Assembly: GCA_012910725.1 (NCBI GenBank)
Contig: WNEG01000069.1
Coordinates: forward strand, 1 to 9,420
Direction of reading: 5' to 3'
DNA from: Candidatus Ethanoperedens thermophilum
Lineage (GTDB): Archaea; Halobacteriota; Methanosarcinia; Methanosarcinales; EX4572-44
Length of the DNA stretch: 9,420 bases
How positions within the stretch are numbered: the first letter of the stretch is position 1; each line of letters begins with the position of its first letter. Positions 1-5,839 of the stretch are shown here, piece after piece. The notes under the pieces are model-generated. The model was not told where the DNA came from. It saw only the letters and a list, made by a program, of their open reading frames with translations, and did no database searches. A program made the translations under genes and the position numbers.

Positions 1-68
1 TTGTGCATGGCAAGCGCAGCGGCAGGTACGGGGGCTCATGCATGGTTATGTACCGGAGACCGAAAAGG

Positions 69-76
69 TTTATAAG
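69..76 (+). promoter_or_regulatory. TATA box of the relBE-like operon
   Basis: The string TTTATAAG is preceded by a purine-rich CGAAAAGG that resembles a BRE. It lies about 40 bases before the antitoxin start. Transcription would begin near 95-100, giving a very short leader that starts close to the SD-like GAGGT at 100-104, which is 7 bases from the ATG. This is pattern recognition only. Confidence 0.55.
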
Positions 77-111
77 GATACCTCGAATACCTGAATCAAG
101 AGGTTTAAAAG

Positions 112-333
112 ATGCAGATAGTCGAATCATCGGTGGCAAGAGATATGATAACGAGGCTCACACACATCCAGAATGAGATTGGGGACCTGGTTGAAGAGAT
201 GGAGACTATAAGCGATGAATATCTGATGAGGGATATCGACGAGAGCAGGAAGGATTTTAAGGAAGGTAGATATCATATTCTCAAAACAGATGAAGATATA
301 GATGAGTTTTTCAGTGATTTGGAAAAAGAATGA
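112..333 (+). CDS. RelB-type antitoxin, small acidic protein
   Basis: This 73-residue acidic protein is the likely antitoxin of the RelE-type toxin gene that follows. It should bind and neutralise the toxin and repress its own operon; that role is inferred from position and size. No clear DNA-binding motif is visible. The first half (to about residue 45) is helical in composition, with heptad-like hydrophobics. The C-terminal half is strongly acidic (KTDEDIDEFFSDLEKE), as expected for a segment that wraps a basic toxin. The ATG at 112 is supported by GAGGT 7 bases upstream and a TATA-like box. Its stop overlaps the toxin start as ATGA (330-333), which indicates translational coupling. The partner toxin is frameshifted, so this may be an orphaned antitoxin. 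Confidence 0.7.
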   Translation: MQIVESSVARDMITRLTHIQNEIGDLVEEMETISDEYLMRDIDESRKDFKEGRYHILKTDEDIDEFFSDLEKE

Positions 334-582
334 CTCGGATAGAATTATCTGAGAAGTTTAAGAACCAGATTAAGAAGATAAAAGATGAAGCTGTGATGGA
401 TAAGATCAAAAAGGAGTTTAAAGCACTGCTGAAAGATCCAACTCTTGGAAAGCCACTGAGATACTCATTGAAGGGATTGGAGATCGATGCGAATTGGAAA
501 GTACAGATTGATCTATGCGACCCATGGGGATGTGGTAAGAGTGTATTCATTTGAACACCGGAAGAGGATTTACAAACGATAG
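330..582 (+). pseudogene. RelE/ParE-family toxin, frameshifted
   Basis: The reading frame from 330 gives a normal RelE-like N-terminus (MTRIELSEKFKNQIKKIKDEAV, then LLKDPTLGKPLRYSLKGL). After GL it changes to an unrelated tail and stops at 554. Removing one G from the GG at 479-480 restores the typical RelE C-terminus: RSMRIGKYRLIYATHGDVV, then RVYSFEHRKRIYKR, stop at 580-582. The repaired protein would be about 83 residues, the usual length of archaeal RelE mRNA interferases, which cleave mRNA at the ribosome. As read, the toxin lacks the basic catalytic C-terminal strands (YRLIY and EHRKRIY) and is probably inactive. It follows the antitoxin with an ATGA overlap. A sequencing indel is the main alternative; programmed frameshifting is unlikely because no slippery site or structure is visible. 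Confidence 0.8.
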
Positions 583-861
583 TTAGAAAGGCATCTGTTT
601 AACATTTGCAGGATGATTTTTTTCATTGTGAAACAATCCAATAGTAAAATCTGCATTTCAGGTATGGTTCGGCGTTGATGTGATCAAGAGGGTGGCATGA
701 CCAACAACAGGATGCTTATGATTGTGCTTAATCGCCGCAGCGGTTTGTGCATGGCAAGTGCTGAAGCGAGCGCCTGATGAGATGAATGCGACGTTTGAAG
801 GAAGTTACGACACAGAAGTAAACAACAACCATAAAATAACAAGAGGTATTTAGAGAGTGTT
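583..861. other. Intergenic stretch before AMMECR1
   Basis: This stretch contains the T-run above and one possible 26-codon ORF at 697-777 (MTNNRMLMIVLNRRSGLCMA, then SAEASA) with a GAGGGTGG-like SD just before its ATG. That ORF includes a 14-base string, TTGTGCATGGCAAG (745-758), that also starts the window at 1-14. I do not recognise the peptide and cannot say whether it is translated. A TATA-like CATAAAAT at about 830-837 could drive the AMMECR1 gene with a very short or absent leader. No RNA gene is recognised. Confidence 0.35.
617..623 (+). terminator. Oligo-T terminator after the relBE-like operon
   Basis: A run of seven T lies 35 bases after the repaired toxin stop. It is followed by a small inverted repeat, ATTGT-GAA-ACAAT, at about 625-637. 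Archaeal RNA polymerase can terminate at T-runs alone, so this is a plausible end for the toxin-antitoxin transcript. Confidence 0.4.
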
Positions 862-1464
862 ATGAATATGCTTACAAACACAGAAGGCGAATCCGCAGTG
901 CGCCTTGCACGGGAATCCATCGAATCGCATCTTGCTGGTATGCCAAATCCACGCATACCAGATGATGCCATATTTCAACAACAAAGAGGCGTGTTTGTCA
1001 CTCTCAACACCATAAAGCACGAACTGCGCGGCTGCATTGGGGTACCCTATCCAGTCATGTCTCTTGCAGATGCCCTGCTGACTTCCTCAAAGGATGCAGC
1101 CACAAAAGATCCGCGATTTCCACCACTTTCAACAAAAGAATTGCAAAAGATAGTAATAGAGGTTACGATTCTTACAACCCCGGAAAAGCTTGAGGGCAAA
1201 CCGACTGAACTGCTGGAGAAGATTGAGATTGGAAGAGATGGGTTGATCGTCAAGTATGGGTATTACCAGGGACTGCTCCTCCCACAGGTAGCAACAGAAT
1301 ACAATTTTACTACAGAAGAATTCCTATCCCAGACCTGCATGAAAGCTGGGCTGCCCCCCAACTGCTGGCTTACAGGTGCTGAAATATATGCTTTTAAAGG
1401 GCAAATATTTGGGGAGCTAATACCAGGGGGCAGCGTGCAGGAGAAGGGATCCCGCGATGTTTGA
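862..1464 (+). CDS. AMMECR1-domain protein
   Basis: This 200-residue protein matches the archaeal AMMECR1 family in length. The family signature LRGCIG is at residues 55-60, after a GVFVTL strand, and is followed by PVMSLADAL, DAATKDPRFPPL and the conserved C-terminal TGAEIYAFKGQIF. The biochemical role of AMMECR1 is unsettled. In many archaea and bacteria the gene sits beside MEMO and a radical SAM protein (the AmmeMemoRadiSam cluster). No such neighbours are visible here; a VapBC-like module lies downstream on the other strand instead. The protein has no signal peptide or membrane segment and should be cytosolic. The ATG at 862 and an in-frame ATG at 868 are both possible. AAGAGGT at 841-847 lies 14 bases before the first, and a TATA-like box at about 830-837 would place transcription start close to 862. 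The gene appears intact. Confidence 0.9.
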   Translation: MNMLTNTEGESAVRLARESIESHLAGMPNPRIPDDAIFQQQRGVFVTLNTIKHELRGCIGVPYPVMSLADALLTSSKDAATKDPRFPPLSTKELQKIVIEVTILTTPEKLEGKPTELLEKIEIGRDGLIVKYGYYQGLLLPQVATEYNFTTEEFLSQTCMKAGLPPNCWLTGAEIYAFKGQIFGELIPGGSVQEKGSRDV

Positions 1465-1478
1465 TTATTCCATCCAGT

Positions 1479-1916
1479 TCAAATATAATTTTTTTTCACA
1501 CACGTATAAACGAATTCCTCAGGTGCCATCACTGGAATCTTATCTGAAAGCCATCTAAAGTGTTTAACATTATCTGTTATCAAATAGCTTCCCTCTGATT
1601 CTGCAACACTTCCTATGACATAATCTCTTGCATGATATTTGAAAGGAAACTGTTTACCAAATTTAATCGCATTCTCAGTAACTGAATCAGATAAATCCAC
1701 ATCTACAAAGATTATCTTAGCATTCAATTCGTTTAAATCGCTATCAAAACCATCTTTTCCAATATTAAGACGTTTATACCACAGGAGTGTTTCCATATAC
1801 ACAACCTCTGAAATATGCGCTTCAAAAGATATCTTATTATAAATTAACCAATCAATAAATTTCCTATTCTTAAAAACTGTGCTATCCAGTCCTATTTTCA
1901 AATTTCCATTCCCCAC
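1479..1916 (-). CDS. PIN-domain (VapC-like) toxin ribonuclease
   Basis: The 145-residue product has the acidic constellation of PIN nucleases: D11 in IGLDSTVF, E42 in SEVVYMETL, D98 in HARDYVIG and D115 in YLITDNVKHF. These residues would coordinate Mg2+/Mn2+ for RNA cleavage. VapC-type toxins usually cut tRNA or rRNA; the target here cannot be told from sequence. The length is slightly above typical VapC (about 130). The start is GTG at 1916, with GAGGT 12 bases upstream inside the preceding antitoxin gene, and the two genes overlap by 19 bases, indicating coupled translation. The frame is intact with all four acidic residues, so an active toxin is likely. It faces AMMECR1 tail to tail with 14 bases between. 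Confidence 0.8.
   Translation of the reverse strand: MGNGNLKIGLDSTVFKNRKFIDWLIYNKISFEAHISEVVYMETLLWYKRLNIGKDGFDSDLNELNAKIIFVDVDLSDSVTENAIKFGKQFPFKYHARDYVIGSVAESEGSYLITDNVKHFRWLSDKIPVMAPEEFVYTCVKKNYI
1489..1496 (+). terminator. Oligo-T run after AMMECR1
   Basis: Eight consecutive T lie 24 bases after the AMMECR1 stop, a plausible archaeal intrinsic terminator for that gene. The run also encodes the VKKN residues near the C-terminus of the opposing PIN toxin, so it may simply be coding sequence. Confidence 0.35.
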
Positions 1917-2191
1917 CTGTTGGATATAACCTCAAAAATATCAACTTTCGCCTCTTCGATGATCTTTGCACGCTGTGCCAATCGTATGTTTGAACTTCTA
2001 ACGTCAGCAGATGCTTTTTCCATGATTTCGTTTGCCATTTCAAATTCTGCGTCTTTTTGTTTCTTTTCCTTGAAAATGGATTCAAAAATAAATAATGCGG
2101 TTTCAATGACCTCCTTTTTACTGATGTTTAAGTGCCTTGCAATGTCCTCTAACCTATTTTCCATCTCATCATCTATCATTACAGTACTCAT
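1898..2191 (-). CDS. VapB-like antitoxin, ribbon-helix-helix type
   Basis: The 97-residue protein begins MSTVMIDDEMENRLEDIARH and continues LNISKKEVIETAL. This short strand followed by two helices is a ribbon-helix-helix-like DNA-binding fold. A charged helical segment (about residues 40-80) and a C-terminal tail that would wrap the toxin follow. It should neutralise the PIN toxin encoded immediately downstream and autorepress the operon (family inference). A longer reading from TTG at 2233 adds 14 residues but would begin inside the apparent TATA box. The ATG at 2191 is preceded by AGGAC with 5-base spacing and lies about 20 bases after the expected transcription start, so I prefer it. Confidence 0.72.
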   Translation of the reverse strand: MSTVMIDDEMENRLEDIARHLNISKKEVIETALFIFESIFKEKKQKDAEFEMANEIMEKASADVRSSNIRLAQRAKIIEEAKVDIFEVISNRWGMEI

Positions 2192-2233
2192 GAATTGTCC
2201 TAAGTTACATGTACTTAATATACTTTTGTTCAA

Positions 2234-2243
2234 GTTTATATTT
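2234..2243 (-). promoter_or_regulatory. TATA box of the vapBC-like operon
   Basis: Read on the minus strand the sequence is AAATATAAAC. It would place transcription start near 2211, giving a leader of about 20 bases that contains the AGGAC SD (2201-2197) and then the ATG at 2191. This spacing supports the shorter antitoxin start. Confidence 0.5.
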
Positions 2244-2250
2244 CAAGAAA

Positions 2251-2316
2251 CTGCACACTTCGTTGTGCAGAACTGCACACTCCGTGTACAGAAAACAACT
2301 CTTGATTACGAAGTGT
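2251..2316. repeat. Dispersed palindromic repeat, copy A
   Basis: Two consecutive hairpins are visible. CTGCACA-CTTCGT-TGTGCAG at 2251-2270 is perfect. CTGCACAC-TCC-GTGTACAG at 2273-2291 has one mismatch. They are followed by AACTCTTGATTACGAAGT at 2297-2314. The same elements recur at 8276-8347 and, in part, at 2480-2516. The element lies just upstream of the vapBC-like promoter. Confidence 0.7.
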
Positions 2317-2328
2317 ATGTGTTTAGCT

Positions 2329-2456
2329 AACCACAAGATTACACAGATTTTCACGAGAAAATATGAATATGTAAAATATAAAATGCAAATCTAACCAATA
2401 TCGCGTGCCCAATACCATCTTCTTGTGTTAATCTCGTGGAATCTCGTGGTTTTTTT
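2329..2456. repeat. Large imperfect inverted repeat built of about 10-base units
   Basis: The arm at about 2329-2361 (AACCACAAGATTACACAGAT and on) matches the reverse complement of about 2416-2451 (AACCACGAGATTCCACGAGA and on) with a few substitutions and one or two gaps. Each arm is made of about three units close to CACRAGATT. The right arm shows a direct tandem copy, ATCTCGTGGA/ATCTCGTGGT, at 2431-2450, ending in a seven-T run at 2450-2456. The arms could form a long hairpin around a roughly 55-base AT-rich loop. It could serve as a transcription barrier, but its function is unknown. Confidence 0.6.
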
Positions 2457-2479
2457 CGCCTCAGCTCGAAACACGTACT

Positions 2480-2516
2480 ACGAAGTAATCAAGTTGCGAA
2501 GCAATCAAGTGCAGAA
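2480..2516. repeat. Dispersed repeat, copy B: two tandem 16-base units
   Basis: ACGAAGTAATCAAGTT (2480-2495) is followed directly by GCGAAGCAATCAAGTG (2496-2511), with three differences, and then CAGAAAGTA. Inverted, these units resemble the CTTGATTACGAAGT and CTTGATTGCGCAAG strings of copies A and C. There are only two units and no spacers, so this is not a CRISPR array. Confidence 0.6.
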
Positions 2517-2622
2517 AGTATGTATCGAATTTCAGTAGCAAGAGACCGAGGTACGTTTATACTTTCCTATACGTTGAAAAGTGTAAGGTAAAATAAATCA
2601 GGCAGTTATATTCAGACCTCTA

Positions 2623-4935
2623 TTATCCTTTGTACTGGCTCTGGGTAGTCTCTATGATTCGCTTAGCTGTTTTTTTGCCAATCCCTTCAACCCCAATAAG
2701 CTCTTCTTCGCTGGCTGTTGTAATAGCTTTGATCTGTTTGAAGTGATTAAGAAGTTTCGCTGCTGCGACTGGCCCTATATTAGAAATAGCTGCTATCACG
2801 TATTCCTGCTGTTCTTTCAAAGTCTGGCTTGTTTTTTTGCCGTGCACCTTTGGGATTCGCTTCTTATTTTCCTGTTCCCTTCTTGCTATCGTATAAATAA
2901 TAGCTGCTGTTTCTTCTTCACTATCTGTTGGAATGATTGATATGTTAAAGTCCACGGCAATGCTTGCAAGGATGCCTCGAATAGCATTTGGGTGAATGCG
3001 TCTTTGTGTGTAGAGATCACTTCCTTCAAGTATGATGATTGGACGCTCATAGCTCCTGGACAAATCGCCAAGCTGTGCAAACAGGTCACGTCCCTCTTCT
3101 ATAAAGGTTGATAAAAGGTCTGCGGTGGTTTTTCTCTCAACACACACACGATCGCTTAGAACGTAATCCCCAACCTCGAGTGTGTGCAGTATTATGTAAG
3201 CACCGAGTTTCTCAAGCTCTCTTGCGACAGTAGAACGAATCTCTCGCTGGTCAATGTATATCTGCGGTACTATCATGTCTTTGGATGCTGTAAAATCGAG
3301 AAGCTGTCTCTGTGGTGGGTTTTTCATATCTACCGTATTTACAGCAGTGGAGTTGTTTTGCTGCAGGGTGATTGCTTCCAAGTCCTGTGATGAGGGGTTG
3401 ATACTGATATTTTTAAGATCGCACCTGAATTCTTCTATCATCTTCCGCATCTGTTTCTCTTTGTGAACGCTGCTCCAGTAGTAAGCCTCGTCCCGGCTAC
3501 CACGTGCAGCAAGGACTGTGATGCGTCCCTCATGTTTTCTGCCAGTGCGTCCTTTTCGCTGGATGCTTCGAATCTCTGATGGCACTGGCTCGTAGAATAC
3601 TACAAGGTCTGTTGCAGGTATGTCAAGTCCCTCTTCTGCAACAGATGTTGCTACAAGCGTGTTATATTCTCCTTTTTTAAAGTCCTTGATGATTGCTACT
3701 TGCTGTCGCTGGGTTAGCCCATTATCCCTGTATTTATTCGCTTGTCCAACAAATCTTACTGCTTTTATTCCTTTGATTTCATTTAATGCGTTTGTTACCA
3801 GCTCTGAAGTGTCTCGATAATTGGTAAACACAATGATACGGGAGTCTGGGTTGCGGGAGAGCTCTTCCTGTACGATTTCCTCTACCATTTTTATTTTTGG
3901 ATACGATATATCTATATTTTCCAGTTCATGTATCGTCTTTAACACACGAACATCCTCCATCAATCGCTTGGAGGCTTTGCTGCCACCTTTTGAGTTTGCT
4001 TCGTGCTCCAGGCGTTTGAAGTATTTTAAGAGTGCATCTGGCCCCTGCGTCTCAGCAAGCTCGATTGCATGGCTGATCTTGAAGACCTCTGCAACCAGGG
4101 ATACTGATTGATAGGTTTGTTGGTTTGGAAAGCTTCGAATTTGCCCCTGGAGTCGTTTTTGTAGTTCAAGCAGTTCAGTTTTAGTAATTCTTTTTTGTCG
4201 TGGCATGATTGTTCCAAGCTCTGCAAGCTTTTTTATTTTTTCATCCATCACAGCAGTGAGCAGTTTGTTTAACCCCTTTAGTTCCACTGGAATGTTCACG
4301 ATTTTCCATTGTATTTCTCTCTCGAATACGTATGGCTGGATATCGCCATCATACTCGTCGCGCAGTTCAATATTAGTAAGATTGAGATTGCTGCACACAT
4401 CAGTTATCTTTTCAACAGTACTTCCGGGACTTGCAGTAATACCAAGTACGAGTGGATCTGCCGCCTCTTTGAAATAACGCTCTGCAATATATACATAAGC
4501 GTAGTTGCCAACCGCCCTGTGCGATTCATCAAAAGTGATGTGAGCTACGTCATCGATGTTTATGCGTCGCGATAGCAGGTCATTTTCAATCACCTGCGGG
4601 GTTGCTACGATGATTTTTGCGCCGTTCCACATCTCCATCCGCTTTGCTGGTGGTATGCTCCCGGTAAAGGTGATGATTTGTTCTTCTGATAGTTTCAGCA
4701 CACTTTTAAAGAAAGCTGCGTGCTGTTCCACGAGCGGCTTTGTTGGAGAGAGCATCAGTATTTTACCTTTTGAAAGACGCTGTACTATAACCAGCAGCGC
4801 TACGATTGTTTTGCCAAGTCCCGTTGGAAGCACCACCAGACTGGACTCTTTTAAAGCTGCTGCTGCAAGATTGAGTTGATACACGCGCTTTTCCACAGTA
4901 CCTGGTTTTACTGATGGATGTACAATGTATTCCAT
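2623..4935 (-). CDS. hef: Hef: archaeal XPF/FANCM-family helicase-nuclease
   Basis: This 770-residue protein matches archaeal Hef in size and layout. It acts on stalled replication forks and branched DNA. The N-terminal SF2 helicase has Walker A PTGLGKT (37-43), motif II DESH (136-139), TASPG (167-171) and motif VI QRKGRTGR (459-466). A helical insert of the Hef/FANCM/MDA5 type occupies roughly 240-330. The C-terminal XPF nuclease carries IDQRE and the catalytic VERKTTADL (E600, R601, K602, D606), then tandem helix-hairpin-helix motifs (about 710-768; NIGPVAAAKLL and GVEGIGKKTAKRI). Motif II is DESH rather than the DEAH I recall in Pyrococcus Hef, a conservative change that keeps D, E and H. 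Both active sites are intact. The ATG at 4935 is favoured by GTGATC (4948-4943 on the minus strand) 7 bases upstream and by an in-frame stop just before it. There is no operon partner; the gene is followed by a repeat-rich gap. Confidence 0.96.
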   Translation of the reverse strand: MEYIVHPSVKPGTVEKRVYQLNLAAAALKESSLVVLPTGLGKTIVALLVIVQRLSKGKILMLSPTKPLVEQHAAFFKSVLKLSEEQIITFTGSIPPAKRMEMWNGAKIIVATPQVIENDLLSRRINIDDVAHITFDESHRAVGNYAYVYIAERYFKEAADPLVLGITASPGSTVEKITDVCSNLNLTNIELRDEYDGDIQPYVFEREIQWKIVNIPVELKGLNKLLTAVMDEKIKKLAELGTIMPRQKRITKTELLELQKRLQGQIRSFPNQQTYQSVSLVAEVFKISHAIELAETQGPDALLKYFKRLEHEANSKGGSKASKRLMEDVRVLKTIHELENIDISYPKIKMVEEIVQEELSRNPDSRIIVFTNYRDTSELVTNALNEIKGIKAVRFVGQANKYRDNGLTQRQQVAIIKDFKKGEYNTLVATSVAEEGLDIPATDLVVFYEPVPSEIRSIQRKGRTGRKHEGRITVLAARGSRDEAYYWSSVHKEKQMRKMIEEFRCDLKNISINPSSQDLEAITLQQNNSTAVNTVDMKNPPQRQLLDFTASKDMIVPQIYIDQREIRSTVARELEKLGAYIILHTLEVGDYVLSDRVCVERKTTADLLSTFIEEGRDLFAQLGDLSRSYERPIIILEGSDLYTQRRIHPNAIRGILASIAVDFNISIIPTDSEEETAAIIYTIARREQENKKRIPKVHGKKTSQTLKEQQEYVIAAISNIGPVAAAKLLNHFKQIKAITTASEEELIGVEGIGKKTAKRIIETTQSQYKG

Positions 4936-4942
4936 GGATATT

Positions 4943-4948
4943 GATCAC
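4943..4948 (-). promoter_or_regulatory. Ribosome binding site of hef
   Basis: Read on the minus strand, GTGATC lies 7 bases before the hef ATG. It matches the 3' half of the archaeal anti-SD complement GGAGGTGATC and supports the start at 4935. Confidence 0.5.
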
Positions 4949-4967
4949 TACAACATGGACAACACTA

Positions 4968-5069
4968 TATGAATTCATCGAGGAGCACGATTGGGTTCTA
5001 TTCGACGAATTTGCATATCAGTTCACCTCCGGCCGGGTCTGTGTAACAGGTTCCATCACACCACTTTAA
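4968..5069 (+). pseudogene. Unrecognised C-terminal gene fragment
   Basis: The frame reads YEFIEEHDWVLFDEFAYQFT, then SGRVCVTGSITPL and a stop at 5067-5069. Its balanced composition (acidic N-terminal half, aromatics, GR-VCVTGS) looks protein-like, but I do not recognise a family and there is no credible start. The stop abuts GGTCCGTTAAG, which may be the left end of the ISAzo13-like remnant. This may therefore be the end of a gene cut by that insertion, though it could also be chance. Confidence 0.25.
4975..5016 (-). other. 13-codon upstream ORF with a perfect SD before hef
   Basis: On the minus strand GGAGGTGA (5030-5023) is followed 6 bases later by ATG at 5016 and a 13-codon ORF, MQIRRIEPNRAPR, ending at 4975, 39 bases before the hef ATG. 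This is the strongest ribosome-binding site in the window, yet it serves only a tiny, Arg-rich peptide. It could be a leader peptide of hef or the truncated start of a lost gene. The sense strand here also reads as a protein-like fragment, so chance cannot be excluded. Confidence 0.3.
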
Positions 5070-5128
5070 GGTCCGTTAAGAATTAACCTGAACAACTATT
5101 GAGCACTGTTACAATCTGTTATTATGTC

Positions 5129-5310
5129 ATGGAAGAATATGCCATCAAAAAAGTATTCGAGACTGTGGAAGGTCATTTGAATGAACGGCAGCAGAGGCTG
5201 TTAACTGCCGCAATGGCAGATACCATTGGTTACGCGGAATCTCGATACTTTCCCGAATAACGGGTATGTTGCGTACCACAATCACGTCAGGTCGTAAGGA
5301 ATTGGAAGAA
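5129..5310 (+). pseudogene. ISAzo13-like transposase, N-terminal remnant, frameshifted
   Basis: From ATG 5129 the frame reads MEEYAIKKVFETVEGHLNER, then QQRLLTAAMADTIGY, and soon stops at 5258-5260. The family start, as I know it, is close to LNERQRRLWAAAEA...GYGGIS..SRATG.SR.TI..G..EL. Here the reading continues in the next frame from 5236 as GGISILSRITGMLRTTITSG, then RKELEE. One base is missing at about 5234-5235, in what should be GGC of GYGGIS. Only about 60 residues survive, covering the helix-turn-helix-like N-terminus with no DDE catalytic part. GGTCCGTTAAGAATTAACC at 5070-5088 is a candidate left terminus of the element. The coding sequence runs straight into a UbiX fragment at about 5311. 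The transposase is non-functional. Confidence 0.72.
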
Positions 5311-5522
5311 AACCGCCAACTGATCCTTCTCATCAGGGAGACGCCTTTGAACACCATACACCTTGGAAACATGCTGCGGTTAAAACACGCTGGTGCACAC
5401 ATCCTGCCCGCATCACCAGCATTCTACCACAAACCCACCAGTATCAACGACCTGATCGATTTCATCACAGGACACATACTCGACTCCTGAAAATAGAGCA
5501 CGACCTATACAGGCGATGGGGT
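5311..5522 (+). pseudogene. UbiX-type flavin prenyltransferase, C-terminal fragment
   Basis: The frame reads NRQLILLIRETPLNTIHLGN, then MLRLKHAGAHILPASPAFYH and KPTSINDLIDFITGHILDS. This is the C-terminal third of UbiX, which makes prenylated FMN for UbiD decarboxylases, including the conserved RETPL, HL.NML and LPA.PAFYH.P segments that help form the flavin/prenyl-phosphate site. A stop at 5488-5490 interrupts it. One base is missing near 5486-5488, and the next frame restores the family ending LKIEHDLYRRWG (to 5522). The N-terminal two thirds, including the Rossmann start, are absent and replaced by the transposase remnant. The gene is therefore dead, although part of it is open as a 74-codon ORF (5266-5490) that starts within transposase sequence. 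Confidence 0.85.
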
Positions 5523-5722
5523 CGGGGATTCGTCAGCACGAATGTGACTGTGAGCGATATGAGTATCATCCTGGCTCGCATGAGGTCGATAAACGCTAAC
5601 AGAGATGCCGGACCCTGGGCGATCAGAGAAGATAAAAAAATGCCAAATAAAATAAGTCTAAGGAGATAGTTCTGTAAATTATCTCCCATCTCAAAACTAA
5701 AAGTAAAAATTGATACGGATAA
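5523..5722 (+). other. Gap between UbiX and recombinase remnants, with an unrecognised ORF tail
   Basis: The repaired UbiX frame stays open to a stop at 5667-5669 and reads RGFVSTNVTVSDMSIILARM, then RSINANRDAGPWAIREDKK and MPNKISLRR. This is beyond where UbiX normally ends and I do not recognise it. The 126 bases from GTG 5544 could be a small ORF or debris of another gene. From 5670 to 5722 the sequence is AT-rich with no feature that I can support. Confidence 0.3.
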
Positions 5723-5839
5723 AATATTCAAGAACTGCTCTACCACAAAAGTTCAAAGACGACAGAGATATATACGCATGTGAGTAACAGAGGTGTAGGC
5801 AAGATTAAAAGTCCCTTAGATAGGTTGTTTGAAAAGAAG
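5723..5839 (+). pseudogene. Tyrosine recombinase (XerC/D-type integrase), C-terminal fragment
   Basis: The frame open from 5723 reads NIQELLYHKSSKTTEIYTHV, then SNRGVGKIKSPLDRLF. This is the familiar end of archaeal/bacterial tyrosine recombinases (IQELLGHKS..TTEIYTHVS....KIKSPLD). It includes the box II histidine (H at 5744-5746) and the nucleophilic tyrosine (Y at 5771-5773). The usual G of GHKS is Y here. Everything upstream, including both Arg residues of the active site, is missing; the frame closes at 5720-5722, just after a GAT ACG GAT that may be the TD of the family's GTDI segment. The fragment is fused in frame to the LGFP-repeat sequence that follows, with no stop between. It may be the scar of an integrated element. 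Confidence 0.75.

Noticed and set aside
470..560. Programmed frameshift in relE.
   Set aside because: No slippery heptamer or downstream structure is evident. A simple extra G explains the break.
775..815. C/D-box guide RNA suggested by TGATGA at 775-780.
   Set aside because: No matching CTGA boxes at the expected spacing and no second C' box.
1457..1558. A 33-codon plus-strand ORF (MFDYSIQFKYNFF...) overlapping the AMMECR1 stop as ATGTTTGA.
   Set aside because: It lies mostly opposite the PIN toxin C-terminus, is rich in residues expected from antisense reading, and contains a T-run. The overlap resembles translational coupling, but I do not recognise the peptide.
2480..2516. Possible CRISPR array start (two similar 16-base units).
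   Set aside because: Only two directly adjacent units, no spacers, no cas genes, and the units belong to the dispersed repeat family.
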